Shown here in pieces: positions 9,912-17,580 of a DNA stretch of 36,653 bases (position 1 is the first letter of the stretch; each line of letters opens with the position of its first letter). The DNA is from Verrucomicrobiia bacterium. Lineage in GTDB: Bacteria; Verrucomicrobiota; Verrucomicrobiia; Verrucomicrobiales; DEV007. Position numbers and translations under genes: made by a program. A model generated the notes under the pieces. That model saw only the letters and a list, made by a program, of their open reading frames with translations, did no database searches and was not told where the DNA came from. The stretch lies in the NCBI GenBank assembly GCA_020440025.1, contig JAGROX010000116.1:1-36653 (forward strand), read 5' to 3'.

Positions 9912-11210
9912 ATGAATCGTAGAAATTTTCTCCAACAAGCCGGTCTCCTCACCGCTGGCAGTTCACTCGGTGCCTCATCCCTGCTGGGTTCAACGGGCGG
10001 TGCCGTGGTGCCCAAAGGCAAAGCCGAGCATTGCATTTTCATCTGGCTCGGTGGCGGCATGGCCCAGATCGATACCTTTGACCCGAAACGACGCGGCAAT
10101 CCCAAAGCCGCTCCAAAGATCGAGGGATCGGATTATGCCTCCATCGAAACCGCCATCCCAGGCGTTCAGTTTTGTGAGCATCTGCATCGTAGCGCGAAAC
10201 TGGTGGAGCGGATGACCGTGGTTCGTTCGGTCAATCATCACGTCATTGATGAGCACGCTTTTGCCACCAATCTCGTCCACACCGGACGACTCATCAGCGG
10301 AAGCGTCACCTATCCGTCCATCGGCTCCATCATCGCTCACGAGCGTGGCGCGGCCAGCTCCGATGTCCCCGCCTACATGCTGATCGGTTATCCCAATGTC
10401 AGTCGCGGCCCCGGGTTCCTCGGTGCCAAAAGTGGCTACGTCTACCTGACCGATACCGAGAGCGGCCCGGCCGGATTCTCGCGCCCCGATGATGTCAATG
10501 CCGAGCGCGCTGCTCGACGTCAGGAATTGCTGGAACCGCTCATGAGCCGGATTCCCAACGATTCGGAAGCGGCCAAATATCGTGCCGTTCAATACCGCGC
10601 CGCCCAGCAGGAAGCGCTCCGGCTGGCGGGTCCCGATTTCATGCGGCACTTCCGACTCAAGGACGAGTCGGCCGAGTTGCGCAATGCCTATGGCGGCGAA
10701 TTCGGACAACGTTGCCTCCTTGCCCGCCGCCTGGTTCAGGCCGGAGTCCGTTTCATCGAGGTTTCGCACAACCTCAACTTCATCAATGGCACCGGCTGGG
10801 ACACCCACAACGAGGGACAGCTCAATCAACATGTTCTCATCAAGGAACTCGACATCGCCCTTTCGGCATTGATCACCGATCTGGAGAATCAGGGCATGCT
10901 CGACAAGACCCTCATCGTCATCGGCACCGAGTTTGGTCGTCCCGCTTCCTTCGACGGACGCGGAGGCCGTGGTCACCAAGGCACCTGCTTCAGCCTGACT
11001 CTCGCCGGCGGCGGGCTCAATCATCAGGGCGCCTACGGCGTTACCGATGAACTGAGCAAGAAGATCCTCGAAAACCCGGTTTCCATCCCTGATTTCCACG
11101 CCACCATTCATGCGGCGATGGGAATCAATCCTCACAAGGAACTTTTCGACGGCGCCCGCCCCGTGCCGATCACCGACGGAGGCACCCCGATCGCGAAACT
11201 GTTTTCGTAA
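9912..11210 (+). CDS. DUF1501 domain-containing Tat-exported protein
   Basis: ATG 9912 gives 432 residues starting [16 protein letters not shown], a twin-arginine signal; the longer frame to 9855 has no signal and overlaps the preceding gene. The body matches DUF1501, a sulfatase/alkaline-phosphatase-fold family: early metal-site-like segment [16 protein letters not shown], then [13 protein letters not shown], and late GTEFGRP with GRGHQG. It starts 38 bases behind the DUF1549/DUF1553 gene, the standard pairing in Planctomycetes and Verrucomicrobia, where the two are thought to act together in the envelope. The biochemical activity is unknown. The Tat signal implies folding or cofactor loading before export. 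Confidence 0.93.
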   Translation: MNRRNFLQQAGLLTAGSSLGASSLLGSTGGAVVPKGKAEHCIFIWLGGGMAQIDTFDPKRRGNPKAAPKIEGSDYASIETAIPGVQFCEHLHRSAKLVERMTVVRSVNHHVIDEHAFATNLVHTGRLISGSVTYPSIGSIIAHERGAASSDVPAYMLIGYPNVSRGPGFLGAKSGYVYLTDTESGPAGFSRPDDVNAERAARRQELLEPLMSRIPNDSEAAKYRAVQYRAAQQEALRLAGPDFMRHFRLKDESAELRNAYGGEFGQRCLLARRLVQAGVRFIEVSHNLNFINGTGWDTHNEGQLNQHVLIKELDIALSALITDLENQGMLDKTLIVIGTEFGRPASFDGRGGRGHQGTCFSLTLAGGGLNHQGAYGVTDELSKKILENPVSIPDFHATIHAAMGINPHKELFDGARPVPITDGGTPIAKLFS

Positions 11211-11241
11211 GGTAAGAATCCCTCAGAAACCGCCATCACTC

Positions 11242-11256
11242 CGTCCCATCGGGACG
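11242..11256. repeat. GTCCCATCGGGAC palindrome, copy 1
   Basis: CGTCCCATCGGGACG has 6-base perfect arms around a 3-base centre. It lies in the 170-base convergent gap 11211-11380 between the DUF1501 and GMC genes. The same core recurs at 11314-11330 and, reverse-complemented, at 36633-36649. The hairpin could also act as a bidirectional terminator, but there is no T-tract. Confidence 0.75.
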
Positions 11257-11264
11257 ATTCACAG

Positions 11265-11288
11265 GTAGCGCGGCTTTTCAAAGCCGGG
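11265..11288 (+). repeat. REP-like hairpin with GTAG head
   Basis: GTAG (11265-11268) is followed by a G+C-rich stem: CGGCTTT (11271-11277) pairs perfectly with AAAGCCG (11280-11286). A GTAG or GGAG tetranucleotide at the foot of an imperfect palindrome is the known signature of REP sequences mobilised by RAYT transposases. No RAYT gene is present in the window. The REP assignment is inference from one copy. Confidence 0.5.
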
Positions 11289-11313
11289 TTGAGGAACCTC
11301 GGTCGATTGGATC

Positions 11314-11330
11314 GCGTCCCATCGGGACGC
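11314..11330. repeat. GTCCCATCGGGAC palindrome, copy 2
   Basis: GCGTCCCATCGGGACGC has perfect 7-base arms around ATC. It sits 72 bases from copy 1 in the same orientation, with the REP-like hairpin between them, so the gap 11242-11330 reads as a REP cluster between convergent genes. Confidence 0.75.
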
Positions 11331-11380
11331 TTGAGTGTGTGCGACTGATGAATCACCATGGCGCATGGCTTGCGCCCTGA

Positions 11381-13096
11381 CTACAAGTTCAACTTCTTCA
11401 TCTCCTCCACCGCAAAGTCGGCGGCGCGGGCAGTGAGAGCCATGAAGGTGAGGGAAGGATTCACGCAGGATGCCGAGGTCATGCAGGCACCGTCGGTCAT
11501 GAAGACGTTCTTCACGGCGTGGACCTGATTGTGTCCGTTGAGAACTGAGGTCTTGGGATCGCGGCCCATGCGGGCGGTTCCCATCTCGTGAATGGCGGTT
11601 CCGGGGAACGATTCCTTGTCGAAGGTTTTGACGTTTTTCAGCCCGGCCGTCTCCAGCATTTCCTGGGCATCGTTCATCATGTCGATCCGCATCTTTTTCT
11701 CGTTCTCGCGGAATTCGGCATCGAAAACAACCACCGGAAGATCCCACTTGTCCCGGTTACCCCGGTCGAGCGACATCTTGTTTTCGTGATAGGGCAACGT
11801 TTCGCCAAACCCACCGAGTCCCATGGTCCAAGGACCGGGCTTGGTCAGCTCGTTCTTGAAGTCGGCCCCGAACTGGAATTCGGCAACATTGCGCTCCCAA
11901 CCCTGCCGACTGGCTCCGCCCTGGTAGCCAAAGCCACGCAGGTAGTCGCGTTTGTCGGAACCGATGTTTCGGAAGCGGGGCACGTAGATGCCGTTGGCGC
12001 GACGACCATAATAGTAGCGATCCTCGTCGCCCTCCCACATTCCCGAGGCACCGGCTCGGAAATGGTGATCCATCAGATTGTGACCGAGTTCGCCGGAGTC
12101 ATTGCCCAGCCCATCCGGGAAACGCTCGAAAACCGAATTCATCAGCAGGGCGGTCGAGCTGATCGCGCTGGCGCAGACGAAGAGAATCTTGGCGTGAAAC
12201 TCGCGGTCCTCCATGGTCACCGCATCGCGAACCCGCACGCCGGTGGCTCGCTGGGTACTGTCATCGTAGACGATTTCCGTCACCACAGAGTCCGGTCGCA
12301 AAGTCAGCCGACCGGTTTTGGCCGCCGCCGGGAGAGTCGATGACTGGGTGCTGAAGTAGGCGCCAAAGGGACAGCCCAGCGAACAGCGGTTCCGAAACTG
12401 GCACGGGGCGCGGCCCACGCCGGTTTGCGCCTCTGCGGCTTTGGACAGATTGGCAACACGTCCAATCGTCAGGTTGCGACCAGGGAAAGATTTCTCGACC
12501 CGTTTCCGGACTTCTTTTTCGAGAAAAAACATCTCCATTGGCGGAAGAAACTCACTGTCCGGCAACTGCGGCAGCCCCAGCGCTTCTCCCGAGATACCCG
12601 CAAATTTTTCCACGTAGGAATACCACGGCGCGATGTCGGCATAACGAATCGGCCAATCGACTGCGATCCCATCCTTGAGATTGGCTTCAAAGTCCAGATC
12701 GCTGAACCGATAGCACTGGCGACCCCACATGATGGATTTGCCGCCGACGATGTTCGGGCGATACCAATCAAAGCGCTTCTCCTCCTGGTAGAGCGAATCA
12801 GTATCCTTGAACCAATACTTCTCCGTCATCTCGTTGTAGGGATAGTCGCGCGCCAACTTCGGATGCGACTCCACCTGCTCGACAGTCAGTTTGCCATTGT
12901 ATTTGGTCTGCCACGGATCCTTCAGGGCATACTCGTAACCGGTGATGTGATCGAGTTGCTTGCCACGCTCCAGCATGAGGACGCGCAGCCCCTTCTCGGT
13001 CAATTCCTTCGCGGCCCAGCCGCCGGAAACTCCCGACCCGATGACGATGGCATCGTAGGTGTTGGCTTTGTCCGCCTCGATATTGATATTAGCCAT
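11381..13096 (-). CDS. GMC-family FAD dehydrogenase, large subunit, with candidate Fe-S motif
   Basis: Start taken at the ATG at 13096 (MANINIEADK), 571 residues; a longer frame reaches back into the preceding gene. The FAD-binding GxGxxG is at residues 20-25 (IGSGVSGG). The active-site pair is H503 (HEMGTARMG) and N546 (SCVNPSLTF), as in glucose-methanol-choline oxidoreductases. C232-x5-C238-x3-C242 lies where gluconate- and glucose-dehydrogenase large subunits carry a cysteine cluster; Fe-S binding is inference. The protein lacks a signal peptide; in this family the small subunit carries a Tat signal and co-exports the large one. That small subunit is encoded 23 bases upstream. Likely role: periplasmic oxidation of a sugar or polyol, feeding electrons to the respiratory chain. 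No cytochrome subunit is adjacent. Confidence 0.9.
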   Translation of the reverse strand: MANINIEADKANTYDAIVIGSGVSGGWAAKELTEKGLRVLMLERGKQLDHITGYEYALKDPWQTKYNGKLTVEQVESHPKLARDYPYNEMTEKYWFKDTDSLYQEEKRFDWYRPNIVGGKSIMWGRQCYRFSDLDFEANLKDGIAVDWPIRYADIAPWYSYVEKFAGISGEALGLPQLPDSEFLPPMEMFFLEKEVRKRVEKSFPGRNLTIGRVANLSKAAEAQTGVGRAPCQFRNRCSLGCPFGAYFSTQSSTLPAAAKTGRLTLRPDSVVTEIVYDDSTQRATGVRVRDAVTMEDREFHAKILFVCASAISSTALLMNSVFERFPDGLGNDSGELGHNLMDHHFRAGASGMWEGDEDRYYYGRRANGIYVPRFRNIGSDKRDYLRGFGYQGGASRQGWERNVAEFQFGADFKNELTKPGPWTMGLGGFGETLPYHENKMSLDRGNRDKWDLPVVVFDAEFRENEKKMRIDMMNDAQEMLETAGLKNVKTFDKESFPGTAIHEMGTARMGRDPKTSVLNGHNQVHAVKNVFMTDGACMTSASCVNPSLTFMALTARAADFAVEEMKKLNL

Positions 13097-13119
13097 GATG
13101 TGATTGGGTTGAGAAAAAA

Positions 13120-13653
13120 TCAGCGAATCGCCCAAGCTTTCTGGCCGGGTTTCATGGGTACATCCCCGAGGAATTTCCCCGGGATGGGGAGATACTCCAA
13201 GGCCTGAGTGGCACCGATTTCAGAGATGAAATACCCGGTCACGGTGAATTCCCGCATCTGGACAAAGAAGGCCTTGTTGGTCTTGATGGCATCCTTGACC
13301 ATCTCGATTTTCCTGGCCTCATCCAGATCGACAAATCCCCTGCCGTGAGTCGCCAGACAGGCGGCATCGAGTTTGGCGAGCCCGGCATAAAAAGTTTTCT
13401 GATCCTCCAATACGTAGCAATCACGCATCACCCGGATGATGAACTCCTCGACCCCGGCCGCCTTGGCCCCGGGAGTGTCCGTGGTGGGAATGATGACATC
13501 CGCCAACTCCGCGAGTAGTCGGCGCTGAGCTTCATCCACTTCGATGCTCGCGCCTTCATTGATGGCCTGACCCATCAGACTGGCGGTCAGCTGGGTGGAC
13601 ATCACCCCTCCCAACATCAGGGTGATTCGTTCGATCGATTCTCGGCGGTTCAT
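13120..13653 (-). CDS. Gluconate 2-dehydrogenase subunit 3 family protein
   Basis: A 177-residue protein of the Gluconate_2-dh3 family. It begins MNRRESIERITLMLGG, a twin-arginine-type signal, and continues with the family core (LLAELADVIIPTTDTPGAKAAGVEEFI). In characterised three-subunit gluconate and glucose dehydrogenases this small subunit carries the Tat signal, binds the GMC flavoprotein and is needed for its export and maturation. Here it directly precedes the GMC gene on the same strand, which supports the same job. Its start codon sits in a TTTC-ATG context without a Shine-Dalgarno sequence. Confidence 0.9.
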   Translation of the reverse strand: MNRRESIERITLMLGGVMSTQLTASLMGQAINEGASIEVDEAQRRLLAELADVIIPTTDTPGAKAAGVEEFIIRVMRDCYVLEDQKTFYAGLAKLDAACLATHGRGFVDLDEARKIEMVKDAIKTNKAFFVQMREFTVTGYFISEIGATQALEYLPIPGKFLGDVPMKPGQKAWAIR

Positions 13654-13733
13654 GAAAGAATTGGGGTTGGGGAAAGATTGAAATGTCCGTCACTAAACCG
13701 TGAGCGGCATCCGTGGTCAATGGGGATCCACGT

Positions 13734-15029
13734 TCAAGAGGCGGCCAACTCTTTCTTCAAAACCGCCATGGTTTCGCGCTGACGTTTCTCCACAAACTCG
13801 CGGGCGATTTTGGCCTTGGCCTTGGCCGCCTCCGGGTTTTTCGCCATGTCGAGAACGGCGGGCACCACCTTGGCGACCTGAGCCTCGTCATCGAGATCAA
13901 ACAACCAATCTCCGAGACCGATGTCTTCCCACATGTAGCCTTTGGAAGTCTGCTCGGCCCAGCGACAGACGATGGCCGGAATGCCATGACCGATGCACAT
14001 GATGGGCGAGTGCATCTCGTTGCCGAAAAGCCCCGCGCTGCGCACATAGACGCTCACCGCCTCTCCCGTGAGCCAGTAGTTCGGTCGCCAGACCACTTTC
14101 GCCAACACATCCTCGGGCAGCTTGTCGAGCAGCAGCTCTTTCCCCACCTGCATCTGGGTCTGGTCCTCGGGACAGAGGAGAACCTTCAGATCCGTCTGCC
14201 GAACCACCTCGATCACCGCCTGTCGTAACTGCGCGTGATCATGCTCCTTCATCGCTTCGTTGCGGGCGTGTTTGACCTCATCAAACGCCACCTTCTTGAT
14301 CGTCCAGTAGGGCGTGTAGCGAAGCCGGGGAATGCAGCAGAGAAACTTGCCTTCCTCCAATCCATTTTCACTGAGAAACGCCTCGGCCTTTTCGGCGTCG
14401 CGCAGATCACAGGCGAACGCCCCATCGGGACCGAACTCCATCACCGGACAGGTGCAGCCTTTCTCCTTGGCAAAGGCCAGCGATTTCGAGTCGCGGAAAA
14501 ACACGAAGCGGGCACCGCTCAGCACCTCGACAGTTTTCGCCAGCGCCTCTTGGGAAGCGGCCACGGTCGAAGCCGAACTCTTTGGCGGCAGGGTGATCCC
14601 ATAGATGCCGTAGGGCTTGCCGGTTGCCTCACTCCACCGAATCACGTCTTTTTGCGCGACGAGCGACGCGCCCGAGCCATGGAGCAGGAAATCGCAATTT
14701 TCAAAAGCCTCCTTCAGCGACTCGGCCGTCTGGGCGAGCTTCAGCTTGGGGAAATTCTCCAGCAGCAGGGCATCCACACCGTTGTCCAATTTGCTCGGCC
14801 AGAGCGTGATCTCGGCCTCCGGCAGATAGGTTTCGAGCAACTTCAATACGCCGGGCGTGTGGGCGATGTCGCCGATATTGACCGTCTGCCAGGAAGAGCG
14901 CAACAGGATGCGCTTCGGAGCATCGGCCGCCATTGCAAGGCGCCCCAAGGTGGCGCCAAGGGCAGTCAAACCGAGTTGGGAAAGAAAAGGACGCCGACTG
15001 ATCGGAGCAGAGGGGAGATGATTCATCAT
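13734..15029 (-). CDS. Tat-signal polysaccharide pyruvyl transferase family protein
   Basis: A 431-residue protein starting at one of two adjacent ATG codons. The N-terminus ([20 protein letters not shown]) is a strong twin-arginine signal. The body resembles PS_pyruv_trans: the [10 protein letters not shown] segment near the start of the mature chain, a central Rossmann-like region ([17 protein letters not shown]), and a C-terminal segment containing [21 protein letters not shown] and a TSKGYM stretch. Classical members transfer pyruvate from phosphoenolpyruvate onto polymer sugars in the cytosol, so an exported member is unusual; the family name may mark only the fold. It lies 80 bases upstream of the subunit-3 gene on the same strand and may share its transcript. 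Confidence 0.78.
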   Translation of the reverse strand: MMNHLPSAPISRRPFLSQLGLTALGATLGRLAMAADAPKRILLRSSWQTVNIGDIAHTPGVLKLLETYLPEAEITLWPSKLDNGVDALLLENFPKLKLAQTAESLKEAFENCDFLLHGSGASLVAQKDVIRWSEATGKPYGIYGITLPPKSSASTVAASQEALAKTVEVLSGARFVFFRDSKSLAFAKEKGCTCPVMEFGPDGAFACDLRDAEKAEAFLSENGLEEGKFLCCIPRLRYTPYWTIKKVAFDEVKHARNEAMKEHDHAQLRQAVIEVVRQTDLKVLLCPEDQTQMQVGKELLLDKLPEDVLAKVVWRPNYWLTGEAVSVYVRSAGLFGNEMHSPIMCIGHGIPAIVCRWAEQTSKGYMWEDIGLGDWLFDLDDEAQVAKVVPAVLDMAKNPEAAKAKAKIAREFVEKRQRETMAVLKKELAAS

Positions 15030-15153
15030 GCCGCCAACCTAGCGGTCGAATGAGTCATTCTCAAGCCGTCGAATCTTTGGATTCCTCGCGTTGATTCTCC
15101 ACAGAGCCTTCGGTAAATCACTCGATCGACACGGAGGCACAACTCTTTTTCCT

Positions 15154-15903
15154 TCAGTCGAACAGCTGCACAACAGAATCAATCAGCGTGGCCGTTTCCG
15201 GAAGCTTGGCCTCATCCTCCGGGCGAAATTTCCCCGTTTTCACCATCGTGGCTTGGAGTCCGGCATCGAGCGCCCCGATCACATCTCCCTCAAGGTCATC
15301 ACCTACCATCAGGCACTCCCCTGCGTCCACGCCGGTCGAAGCGACTACCGCATCAAAAAAAGGTTTTCCCGGTTTGCCCACTATCACGGCTTCGATTCCG
15401 GCGGCCCATTCGATCGCGGTGACAAAAGCCCCGGCGTCGAGTTGCAGTTCTTCTTCGGTCTTGAAATACCGGTTCTTCCCGATCGCAATCAACGGCGCCC
15501 CTTTCATACAGAGCTGAAAGGCCCGGTTGAGACTGTCATAGTGCAGCTTCATCCGAGCGTCGCCGAGAAGCACCGCGTTTGGAGAATCGGAATGGAAACT
15601 CCGAAACTCATATTCGATCGCTTCATGGACGAGGCAATACGGGCGCAGACGATTCGCCTGGAGATAGTCGACTGCCGCCGTGGGAGCGGTGTAGAGCTCA
15701 TCAGGTTCGGCCGAGATGCCCAATCGCCCCAGTTTATCGAGAATATCTTCCCGCGCCTTGGTGGCGGTATTGGTGACAAAGCGGACGATGAGTCCCATCG
15801 AGCGAGCACGATCAACCACCCGGTTCGCATCGGGCACGAGCTGACTGCCTTCGTAAAGAACTCCGCTAAGATCGAACAATACCGCTTCCGCATTCACTGG
15901 CAT
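15154..15903 (-). CDS. HAD superfamily (subclass IIA) phosphatase, LHPP/NagD-like
   Basis: A 249-residue cytosolic HAD hydrolase. Motif I is VLFDLSGVLYEG with nucleophile D11 and Ser in place of the usual second Asp (DLSG), a form seen in LHPP-type members. The VRFVTNTATK segment is motif II, GKPGKPFFDAV provides the motif III lysine, and MVGDDLEGDVIGA is motif IV. The IIA cap lies between about 85 and 175. Role: phosphomonoester or pyrophosphate hydrolysis of an unknown small substrate. It is the first gene of the minus-strand group, 124 bases upstream of the pyruvyl transferase-like gene (15030-15153 shows nothing clear), and it is divergent from the sulfatase locus. Confidence 0.88.
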   Translation of the reverse strand: MPVNAEAVLFDLSGVLYEGSQLVPDANRVVDRARSMGLIVRFVTNTATKAREDILDKLGRLGISAEPDELYTAPTAAVDYLQANRLRPYCLVHEAIEYEFRSFHSDSPNAVLLGDARMKLHYDSLNRAFQLCMKGAPLIAIGKNRYFKTEEELQLDAGAFVTAIEWAAGIEAVIVGKPGKPFFDAVVASTGVDAGECLMVGDDLEGDVIGALDAGLQATMVKTGKFRPEDEAKLPETATLIDSVVQLFD

Positions 15904-15970
15904 TCTTCCTGAGAAGAGCAGGATCTCTGCCGCGTCCGCCGGATATCATCAGGTTCGCCCATTCTCCGGC

Positions 15971-16005
15971 GACTCAACAGGGTTTGATCACGGACTCAAC
16001 AGGGT
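15971..16005. repeat. Dispersed AACAGGGT repeat, copy B (perfect direct pair)
   Basis: GACTCAACAGGGT occurs twice without mismatch, at 15971-15983 and 15993-16005, a 22-base period with spacer TTGATCACG. It lies in the 180-base divergent gap between the HAD gene and the first sulfatase, so it could be a regulator-binding site; related pairs at convergent gene ends argue also for a mobile repeat. Confidence 0.75.
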
Positions 16006-16083
16006 AAAATCGGCTCGACTCTTGAGCTCCGGTTTCAGAGGCTTCTCTCTTTCCCTTTCAGACACCTCACGCCCTGCTCTTTC

Positions 16084-17553
16084 ATGAAGTTGATCCCCCT
16101 GCTCCTGACTCTTGCCGCTCTCTCCCCCTTTGCCATTGCCGCCGAGCGGCCTCTGAACGTGGTGCTTATCGTCACCGATGACATGGGCTACGCCGACATG
16201 GCCAACCAGGGCGCGACCGACATTCGCACCCCCAATCTCGACCAAATGGCGGCGGAAGGGACCCGCTTTACCAATTTCTACGTGGCCCAGGCGGTCTGTA
16301 CCGCCAGCCGAGCAGGCTTTCTTTCCGGATCGTATCCGAACCGGGTCGGCCTTGAGGGCGCGCTGAATCACACCAGCCGCAACGGCATTCATCCCGACGA
16401 ATGGCTGATGCCGGAAATGTTCAAGGATCTTGGCTACGCGACTTCCGGCATGGGCAAATGGCACCTCGGAACGGTTCTGGAACTCGGACCGTTGCGAAAC
16501 GGGTTCGATGAATGGATGGGGATTCCCTACTCGAACGACAACTCGAAGTTTCACCCGGTGATTCCCGACCAGATGCCTCCGTTGCCTTTCTACGACGGGG
16601 AAAAGGTAATCGAATTGGATCCTGACCAGAGCCGGTTCACCCACCGGTTCACGGAACGTGCCGTCTCCTTCATCGAGCGGAACGCGGACAAGCCCTTCTT
16701 TCTCTATGTGCCGCACGTGATGCCTCACGTGCCGATTTTCCCTTCGGAGGAATTCAAGGGGCGCTCACCCCACGGCATCTATGGCGACGTCATTGAGGAA
16801 CTCGATTGGTCGGTCGGGGAAATCCTGGGAACGCTCAAGCGCCTCAAACTCGACGAAAACACTCTGGTGATTTTTTTCTCGGACAACGGCGCGTGGCTCA
16901 GCTACGGCGAGCATGCCGGTTCCAATTTGCCGCATCGAGAGGGCAAACTGACCACCTTCGATGGAGGCGTGCGAGTGCCCTGCCTGATGCGTTGGCCGGG
17001 CAAGGTGCCAGCGGGACGGGTCAGCGATGAGCCCATCATGAGCATCGATCTGTTGCCCACACTAACTGATCTGGCGGGTGGCAAGAAATCGGAACACAAG
17101 ATCGACGGACTCAACATCAAGCCACTCCTGCTCGGCGAGCCTGGCGCGAAATCGCCCCACGAAGCCCTCTTTTTCTATGCTGGCTCCGAGCTGCACGCGG
17201 TCCGCAGCGGAAAGTGGAAGCTGCATTTTCCGCATCCCTACATCACTACTCGGGGCGCACCGGGCAAGGGAGGCAAGCCGTCGGAGTGGGGAACCTACGA
17301 GTCGAAATCCATCACCCAGAGTGGCATCGAAGGGATCGCTAGCCGTCACGGCGGCAAGGTGATGCAGTTGCCACTGTCGTTGTTTGATTTGGAGTCCGAC
17401 CCAGGCGAAACGAAAAATCTGGCCGACGAACATCCCGAGATTGTCGCCCGACTGTCGGCTCTCGCAGAGACGATGCGAACCGAGTTGGGAGATTCCCTCA
17501 CCGGTATCAAAGGAAGCGAAGTTCGCGAAGCGGGCCTGGTGCCAGCTCCCTGA
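16084..17553 (+). CDS. Secreted sulfatase with CTASR active site
   Basis: A 489-residue sulfatase with signal peptide (MKLIPLLLTLAALSPFAIA). The metal-binding start VVLIVTDDMGYAD has D32-D33. The formylglycine site is C72-T-A-S-R76, the CxAxR variant of the usual CxPxR. Further family marks are GKWHLG, the late metal segment FFSDNGAW, and HREGKLTTFDGGVRVP. It hydrolyses sulfate esters, probably of a sulfated polysaccharide, after Cys72 is converted to formylglycine by an FGE/anSME enzyme encoded elsewhere. It heads a plus-strand run with a second sulfatase 27 bases downstream. Start context CTTTC-ATG-AAG, no Shine-Dalgarno. Confidence 0.95.
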   Translation: MKLIPLLLTLAALSPFAIAAERPLNVVLIVTDDMGYADMANQGATDIRTPNLDQMAAEGTRFTNFYVAQAVCTASRAGFLSGSYPNRVGLEGALNHTSRNGIHPDEWLMPEMFKDLGYATSGMGKWHLGTVLELGPLRNGFDEWMGIPYSNDNSKFHPVIPDQMPPLPFYDGEKVIELDPDQSRFTHRFTERAVSFIERNADKPFFLYVPHVMPHVPIFPSEEFKGRSPHGIYGDVIEELDWSVGEILGTLKRLKLDENTLVIFFSDNGAWLSYGEHAGSNLPHREGKLTTFDGGVRVPCLMRWPGKVPAGRVSDEPIMSIDLLPTLTDLAGGKKSEHKIDGLNIKPLLLGEPGAKSPHEALFFYAGSELHAVRSGKWKLHFPHPYITTRGAPGKGGKPSEWGTYESKSITQSGIEGIASRHGGKVMQLPLSLFDLESDPGETKNLADEHPEIVARLSALAETMRTELGDSLTGIKGSEVREAGLVPAP

Positions 17554-17580
17554 CTGCCCTGAAATTTCTCTCAACGATTC

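Noticed and set aside
15971..16005. CRISPR array reading of the direct repeat
   Set aside because: Only two 13-base units with a 9-base spacer, no further units on either side and no cas genes.
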